Positions 33,204 to 38,000 of a stretch of DNA of 38,000 nt are shown here, piece by piece (position 1 is the stretch's first letter; each line of letters begins with the position of its first letter). The translations under genes and the position numbers were made by a program. The stretch covers positions 1 to 38,000 of the forward strand of contig JAEYXS010000009.1 in the NCBI GenBank assembly GCA_023431185.1, read 5' to 3'. Under the pieces are notes generated by a model. The model was not told the origin of the DNA. It made no database searches and was given only the letters and a program-made list of their open reading frames with translations. This DNA is from Verrucomicrobiota bacterium (GTDB lineage Bacteria; Verrucomicrobiota; Verrucomicrobiia; Limisphaerales; JAEYXS01).

Positions 33204-34592
33204 TTACACCGTCAGCTTCGGCAATTCCCCTGTGCTATCCCCGAACCGATCGGCCTGCACGCCCATGCGGCGGATCATGCCGAGGTAGAGATTGCACAGT
33301 TGCGTGTCCTTCGCATACGTCAGATGCCGTCCCGTGCTGAGCGTGCCACCCGCTTTGCCTGCCAGCACGAGCGGCAGGTTATGCGGATTATGCGCGTTAC
33401 CATCCCGGAAACCAGACCCGAACAGCACCATCGAGTTATCCAGCAAGTTGCCGTTCCCTTCCTTGATGTTCTTCATCTTGGAGAGCATGTACGCATACTG
33501 GGTGCTGAACCACGTCGTGATGATGCGGTATTGCTCCAGTTTGTCCGCGTGATTCTCGTGATGCGACGTCTCATGATGACTCTGCTTCACGCCCGGCAGG
33601 AAGGAGAAATTGCGCCCGCTCACCGAGTTGCCGAACATGAACGTGCTCACCCGCGTGGAATCTGACCAGAACGCCAGCACCATCAGGTCCAGCATCAAGC
33701 GAACCCGCTCGGTGTGATCCACACCGAACTGGTTCGGATCCTTCTGGAATTTCGTGATGCGCAGATCGAGAGCATCCACCTCTTTTTTGATGATGCCCAA
33801 GTCCGCATACTGTTGCGCCTGCCGTTTGGCGTCGAACTCGATCCGTCGCTCAATGGCGCGGACGGATTCAAAATATTCGTCCAGTTTGCGCTGGTCCGCA
33901 TGGCTCACCTTGCCGCGCAACTGTTTCGCATCATCCATCACCAGGTCCAGCACACTGCGATCCCGTTGCGGATTCGTGCTGCCCCCGGCCTTGGAGCGGA
34001 ACAGGCGGTCGAACGCCAGACGCGGATTGATCTCCTTCGCCACGGGCGTGACCGGGCTGCTCCAGGAGATATGTGCCCCGTAAAGCTGCGTGTAACCCAC
34101 GTTCGTATCCACGCTCGTATTGGGCGGGTCCATGCCCAGTTCAAGCGATGGCAACGGCGTCAGGTTGCCAATCTTCTGCGCGATCAATTGGTCCACCGAG
34201 ATGCCATTGCTGCGCACATCCGCGCCCGTCGTCTTCGTGATCGTCGTGCCCGTAAGGAACGCCGCGTCCTTCACGTAATGCCCGTCACCCGTATTCGTCG
34301 CCTGGTTCCAGAGATTCGTGAAGATCAGCAGATCTTTTTTATGCTCGGCCAATGGCTCAAGGATGGGAGACAGCTTGAAATCAGCACCTTCGCCCTCCGG
34401 CGTCCACTTGTGCTCATGCGTGCCGTTCGGAAAGAACAACACTGCCAAGCGCTTCGGCATTTCACCATTGGCAATGGGAGCACCAGCCCCAAAGGAAGCG
34501 AGCGGCTTCATCGCCTCCAGCAACGGAAGCGCCATGGACACCCCCATGCCTTTCAGCATGGTACGACGTGAGATTTGCCACTTTTTGCTCAT
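33204..34592 (-). CDS. DUF1552 secreted protein, Tat signal (second pair)
   Basis: The 462-residue product starts at the ATG at 34592. This overlaps the stop of the upstream DUF1592 gene by 4 bp (ATGA). A Tat signal is present (SRRTMLKGMG). DUF1552 features follow: LAVLFFPNGTHEHKW, GISVDQLIAQKIGN, LDEYFESVRAIERRIEF and MVLFGSGFRDGNAHNPHNLP. It ends near LGMIRRMGVQADRFGDSTGEL, the same motif context as LVSMLQRFGLETDKF in the first copy. The tight overlap with the DUF1592 gene indicates one operon and probably one complex or pathway. The function of the family is unknown. An earlier in-frame ATG at 34616 would give 470 residues but lies inside the upstream gene. Confidence 0.92.
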   Translation of the reverse strand: MSKKWQISRRTMLKGMGVSMALPLLEAMKPLASFGAGAPIANGEMPKRLAVLFFPNGTHEHKWTPEGEGADFKLSPILEPLAEHKKDLLIFTNLWNQATNTGDGHYVKDAAFLTGTTITKTTGADVRSNGISVDQLIAQKIGNLTPLPSLELGMDPPNTSVDTNVGYTQLYGAHISWSSPVTPVAKEINPRLAFDRLFRSKAGGSTNPQRDRSVLDLVMDDAKQLRGKVSHADQRKLDEYFESVRAIERRIEFDAKRQAQQYADLGIIKKEVDALDLRITKFQKDPNQFGVDHTERVRLMLDLMVLAFWSDSTRVSTFMFGNSVSGRNFSFLPGVKQSHHETSHHENHADKLEQYRIITTWFSTQYAYMLSKMKNIKEGNGNLLDNSMVLFGSGFRDGNAHNPHNLPLVLAGKAGGTLSTGRHLTYAKDTQLCNLYLGMIRRMGVQADRFGDSTGELPKLTV

Positions 34593-36505
34593 TTGCTTGC
34601 GACTTTTTCCTGCCAATCACGGCTCCGGCGATGCTGGAAAGGATAGCTCTTAACGATCTCCATGACCAGCGCTTCCGCCCGGAAATCTTGCTTGGCCACC
34701 TCGGCCTTGATCTTTTTGACGCTCGGCACATCATAAAACTCCAACCCGCGCCCCAAGGCATACGCGAGCATCTTCTCCGTCAGGTTGTGGATGAATTGGT
34801 CCCGCTGCAGCAGCAGAACCTTCTTCAACTCCGCCGGTCCCGTGAACTTCACGCCCGAGGAAAACTCACCCGTCGCATCCACCTTTTCCTTGCCGATGCT
34901 GTCACGCCAGTGGCCGATGGCATCAAAGTTCTCCAGGCCGAAACCAATCGGGTCCATCTTGTTATGGCACGAAGCGCATTCGGGCTTGGAACGATGCTTT
35001 TCCAGCCGTTGGCGGAAAGTCAGTCCTTCACGCGGCGCTTCATCCGCAGGCAAGCCACCTGCATTCGGCGGCGGTGGCGGTGCAGGAGTCCCAAGTATCT
35101 CTTCCAGCACCCATTTGCCACGCAGAACCGGACTCGTCCGCTGCGGATATGATGTCAGAGTAAGAATGCCACCCATGCCGAAAAGCCCGCCACGCGTTTT
35201 GTCCTGCAGCGATATCTGGCGCAGCTCCGTTCCCGTCACCGGCGGCAATCCGTAATGCTTCGCCAGTTCCTCATTCACGAACGTATAATCTGCATCCAAC
35301 AGATTGATCAGGCTGACGTTGCGCTTCACCAAGTCTTGGAAGAACACGATCGGTTCCTCATACATCGCATCACGCAAACCCTTCGTATACATCGGATACT
35401 TTCGCCGGTCCGGCTCCACCGTCGTCTTGAGGCGGTTCACGCCGAGCCATTGTCCGGCGAAGTTCTCCGCGAACGAACGGGCCTTCTTATCCGCAAGCAT
35501 CCGCTTCACCTGCGCTTGCAGTATCGTCGGGTCATGCAGTTTGTTCTGCCGCGCCAGATCCGTCAGTTCCTGGTCGGGCATCGTGGACCAGAGGAAATAA
35601 CTCAGGCGCGTCGCCAGCTCGTAACCCGTGATGCCATGCGCTTCATTGCCCGGCTTCTCTTGCTCGATCCGGAAGAGGAAATGCGGCGAGACGAGCATCG
35701 CCTTAAGCGCCAGCTTGAGGCCCTCCTCATAGGAGCCGCCATCCTTCACCGTCTTCTCATACAGCAGGAAATACTTCGCGAACTCCTCCTGCTCCACCGG
35801 ACGCCGGAAAGCTCGGGGCAGATGATACTCCAGATTCTTGATAGCCGTCGTGCGTTCCGAGACCTTGCTCAACTTCGGCACCACAAAGATGAACTCCGGC
35901 CTCGCCGCCTTCAGCACCGCATCCGCCGCCTCCAGATACTTCTCCATCAGGATCGGCGGCGTGAACAAGGTATCCGCATTGTTATCGAACCCGCCACCGC
36001 CACCACCATCGGCTGGAAAACTGTCCGCCGGTTTGATGCTCACGTTGAAAAGATCCCGCACCGTGTTGTTATACTCCGGGCGGTTTAACCGGTGCGCCAC
36101 CTTGCGGCCCGGGTCTTTCACCGTGTTGAAATCGATGCTGCTCAGGGCATCACGACCCCAGGCAATCATGGATTCGCGCTCGGCCTGGGAAGGCTGCTTC
36201 TTATCCTCCGGCGGCATCTCGCGATCTCGCACCAATCGCACAATCGTTTCCCAGCCACGCGCATCATGGATGACGCTATTCAGGTCATTATACTTCGTCA
36301 GATCCACCCCACCCTTCGCCCGCTCCGCCTTGTGGCAACTGAAACAATACTTGTCGAACAGCGGCCTGATCTCCTTCGTGAACTTCTGGTTCAGATCGGC
36401 CGCTCCGGCTGAACCCGTCAGGCAAAGCCCCGCCAGAGCCACCCCGAAGGTGCCCCTCATCATCCACCTGTTACGTCCGGTCAACATGCCCGCTTTCCGA
36501 CTCAT
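34589..36505 (-). CDS. DUF1587/1595/1592/1588/1585 cytochrome-like protein, short form
   Basis: The 638-residue product has a signal peptide of about 37 residues and two CxxCH motifs: CFSCH at C54, C57, H58, and CASCH near residue 510. Domain motifs in order are RLNRPEYNNTVRDLF (DUF1587), AFRRPVEQEEF (DUF1595), YELATRLSYFLWSTMPD (DUF1592), RTSPVLRGKWVLEEILG (DUF1588) and IHNLTEKMLAYALGRG (DUF1585). A Gly-rich run (DGGGGGGFDNN) replaces the long beta-rich insert of the 860-residue paralogue. The start is the ATG at 36505, where GGAGATGG sits about 8-15 bases upstream. The longer frame reads through repeat sequence. It is followed with a 4-bp overlap by its DUF1552 partner. Confidence 0.92.
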   Translation of the reverse strand: MSRKAGMLTGRNRWMMRGTFGVALAGLCLTGSAGAADLNQKFTKEIRPLFDKYCFSCHKAERAKGGVDLTKYNDLNSVIHDARGWETIVRLVRDREMPPEDKKQPSQAERESMIAWGRDALSSIDFNTVKDPGRKVAHRLNRPEYNNTVRDLFNVSIKPADSFPADGGGGGGFDNNADTLFTPPILMEKYLEAADAVLKAARPEFIFVVPKLSKVSERTTAIKNLEYHLPRAFRRPVEQEEFAKYFLLYEKTVKDGGSYEEGLKLALKAMLVSPHFLFRIEQEKPGNEAHGITGYELATRLSYFLWSTMPDQELTDLARQNKLHDPTILQAQVKRMLADKKARSFAENFAGQWLGVNRLKTTVEPDRRKYPMYTKGLRDAMYEEPIVFFQDLVKRNVSLINLLDADYTFVNEELAKHYGLPPVTGTELRQISLQDKTRGGLFGMGGILTLTSYPQRTSPVLRGKWVLEEILGTPAPPPPPNAGGLPADEAPREGLTFRQRLEKHRSKPECASCHNKMDPIGFGLENFDAIGHWRDSIGKEKVDATGEFSSGVKFTGPAELKKVLLLQRDQFIHNLTEKMLAYALGRGLEFYDVPSVKKIKAEVAKQDFRAEALVMEIVKSYPFQHRRSRDWQEKVASK

Positions 36506-36839
36506 GATACGCCATCTCCATTCAAACAAAAACAGCGAAATACGGCTTTCGCCTTCAGACGCCTCCGCGTAATGCCCCCGATTGCTCAGTAGCTGTGGAA
36601 AGCAAGACAACGCTCCACCACCCTCGCCCCTCAATGGGGAGAGGGCCGGGGTGAGGGGAAAATGACTTCCATAAGCAAAAGCCTCCGGCCTTTCGCTACA
36701 CGATGCTCTGCTTTCCCTTTTCCGGCGTCAGAGGAGAACAGGCACTCGTCAATCCCCACAAATCGTTTTTTGAAAACAAAAAAGCGCCGAACCGCTCTCA
36801 CGATTCAACGCCTTCACGTTTAAACCTTTTTAACGGTCT
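36506..36839. repeat. Spacer with palindrome copy
   Basis: No gene is seen. A copy of the dispersed palindrome lies at 36621-36658, nearly identical to the copy at 18403-18440. The stretch CCATAAGCAAAAGC at about 36669 also occurs at about 11220. The rest is AT-richer and carries the upstream signals of the DUF1592 gene and the weak terminator of the isomerase gene. Confidence 0.65.
36777..36796 (-). terminator. Weak terminator candidate after the isomerase gene
   Basis: On the minus strand a short stem, AGCG with CGCT around GTTCGG, is followed by six to seven T. It lies 44-63 bp after the isomerase stop. The stem is only four base pairs, so this call is weak. Confidence 0.35.
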
Positions 36840-37412
36840 TTAGCCTTTGGCCAGCTCCGGCACCTCCATGAACGCATAGCACAGGATATGGCAGATGCCC
36901 ATCTGGCCATCCTCCGCGCGACCATAGTGCGTGTCATTAACCACCACGGTCTGCTCGGCGATCTCCGCCAGCTTGCCCTTCTTGCCCCCCACGAGCGCTA
37001 CGGTCTTCACCCCGTTATCCTTCGCCCATTTGGCTGCTTCCACCAAGTTCGGCGAACTGCCGCTCACGCTCAACATCAGGAGCAAGTCGCCCGGCTTCGC
37101 GTAATTCTGCAACTGCCGCACATAGATCTGGTCATACGCGTAGTCATTCCCCAGCGCCGTCATCCAGCTCACGTTGTCATTCAGCGAAAGCACGCGGAAG
37201 CGCTTGCCGATCTTGTCGGACGAGCCCTTGCCCAGATCCGTGACAAAATGCGACGCATTCGAGGCGCTGCCACCATTGCCACAAACGAAAATCTGCCGGT
37301 CCTCTTTTAAGGCCACGCGGAGCTTCTCCACGATCTGCGCCACCTCATCGACGGGGATGGAATCCAACGCCGCCTTCTGCGCCTGTATATACTGCTCAAT
37401 CCACTGCTTCAT
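36840..37412 (-). CDS. GmhA-like sedoheptulose-7-phosphate isomerase (SIS domain)
   Basis: The 190-residue protein is a SIS-domain phosphosugar isomerase of the GmhA type. GmhA converts sedoheptulose 7-phosphate to heptose 7-phosphate in ADP-heptose synthesis for lipopolysaccharide. Motifs are FVCGNGGSASNASHFVTDL, LSVSGSSPNLVEAAKWAKDNG, VKTVALVGGKKGKL and the C-terminal EDGQMGICHILCYAFME with the family's glutamate and histidine. The start is the ATG at 37412 (MKQWIEQYIQAQK), preceded by GGTGGG. The longer frame adds 17 unlikely residues. The next gene on the same strand is a ROK-family sugar kinase/regulator, 258 bp upstream of this gene, so both may belong to sugar-nucleotide metabolism. 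A related SIS specificity is possible. Confidence 0.9.
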   Translation of the reverse strand: MKQWIEQYIQAQKAALDSIPVDEVAQIVEKLRVALKEDRQIFVCGNGGSASNASHFVTDLGKGSSDKIGKRFRVLSLNDNVSWMTALGNDYAYDQIYVRQLQNYAKPGDLLLMLSVSGSSPNLVEAAKWAKDNGVKTVALVGGKKGKLAEIAEQTVVVNDTHYGRAEDGQMGICHILCYAFMEVPELAKG

Positions 37413-37670
37413 GTTCCCACCAATCTTGCTAACCCCGCCCCCGCTTGCCAGCAGAATTTTCAATCCCAGAAATCGTCCTCGCTCTCATCGTCCTCGACTC
37501 AAAACCAGTCACCAGCCAACCTAAGGAGGCTCTACCCCTCCCCTTGGAGTGCTGCGGCTTGACGCCTCGACTCCCTTCCTCTCGATATTCGATGTCGGGC
37601 GTTCGATGCTCGATGTTTCCTATTCCCAACAATCCGTGCCATTCCGTGTTTAATCCGTGGCTAAATATTC
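37413..37670. repeat. Spacer with several repeat families
   Basis: Between the isomerase and the ROK gene lies a CGTCCTCG-type tract (about 37473-37497) and a short match to the 29-bp unit (AAGGAGGCTCTA, about 37522-37533). GGCTTGACGCCTCG follows, half of the hairpin found at 4689-4708 (about 37556-37569). A diverged TTCGATG tract (37582-37617) and a TCCGTG word repeat (about 37629-37662) complete the set. No gene or clear promoter is visible. Confidence 0.6.
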
Positions 37671-38000
37671 CTATCTCGCCAATGCCGCCAGCTTCAACGC
37701 CCCCACCGGCACCGCATCTTCGCTCAACCCCGCCAGTTTCACCAAAGGCCCCGGCTGAAACGCCTCCATGATAAAGCCTTTCAAAGTCTGGCTCACCGCG
37801 GCCCTTAACGGCTCCCCGAGCAAGGACACCCCGCCGCCCAACACGATCACTTCTGGATGAAACAGATGCACCACGTGCGACAGCCCAAACGCCAGATCCC
37901 CCGCCGTCTCCGCCAAAATCTCCTTCGCCACCAGGTCATCCGCCTCCAAAGCGGCCACCAGTTGCGTCGCCTCCCCCCGTTTCAATCCGCGCGGCAATTC
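37671..38000 (-). CDS. ROK-family protein, C-terminal part (runs off the window)
   Basis: The 109 visible residues form the C-terminal lobe of a ROK-family sugar kinase or regulator. They include LAFGLSHVVHLFHPEVIVLGGG-type sequence (the core HPEVIVLGGGVS is seen) and PVGALKLAALA at the end. The N-terminal ATPase and zinc motifs lie beyond the right edge at 38000, so kinase activity cannot be judged. The reading frame is open to the edge. It lies on the same strand as, and upstream of, the GmhA-like gene. Confidence 0.88.
   Translation of the reverse strand, partial: ELPRGLKRGEATQLVAALEADDLVAKEILAETAGDLAFGLSHVVHLFHPEVIVLGGGVSLLGEPLRAAVSQTLKGFIMEAFQPGPLVKLAGLSEDAVPVGALKLAALAR

Overview
The window looks like chromosomal DNA from a member of the Planctomycetes-Verrucomicrobia-Chlamydiae group, most likely Verrucomicrobiota (Pedosphaera/Limisphaerales-like). 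This is an inference from gene content: two DUF1592-DUF1552 gene pairs, giant secreted dehydrogenase-like propellers with heme-binding tails, ThuA and xylose-isomerase-like sugar epimerases, many Tat or Sec signal peptides, and repeat-rich spacers. No rRNA, tRNA, CRISPR array, IS element or prophage was seen.

Layout. 1-2.9 kb is an accessory-looking, AT-richer segment: a repeat-dense edge, a PUA/NMAD-like small protein and, divergently, a large PD-(D/E)XK nuclease-like protein. 2.9-7.1 kb holds a secreted CxxCH protein with a prenyltransferase-like repeat fold, a MarR regulator, an HPP membrane protein and mutY. 7.1-11.1 kb is the first DUF1592-DUF1552 pair. 11.1-15.3 kb has a repeat-filled spacer, an SLBB-like lipoprotein, a membrane protein, a ThuA-like protein, a ParE-type toxin-antitoxin pair and a GNAT acetyltransferase. 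15.6-25.6 kb carries two versions of the propeller/HEAT/heme system (one split over two genes, one fused), a sugar epimerase and an unknown secreted protein. 25.6-31.2 kb is a four-gene MacAB-TolC-like efflux operon whose ATPase gene is frameshifted. 31.4-36.5 kb has a Tat-exported epimerase-like protein, an unknown protein and the second DUF1592-DUF1552 pair. The right edge has a GmhA-like isomerase and the end of a ROK-family gene.

How the genes fit together. Most of the large proteins are exported and several carry CxxCH heme motifs. With ThuA and the sugar epimerases they suggest periplasmic oxidation and breakdown of sugars or polysaccharides, an inference from family context only.

The most unusual material lies between the genes. 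There are many short, almost perfect hairpins whose arms differ in sequence from copy to copy but remain complementary (a GCA-loop family and a YCYT-loop family). There is also a 7-bp periodic TTCGATG repeat and a palindrome of about 40 bp in five copies, all in one orientation. One palindrome sits in frame inside mutY, and other repeats supply the stop codons of two genes.
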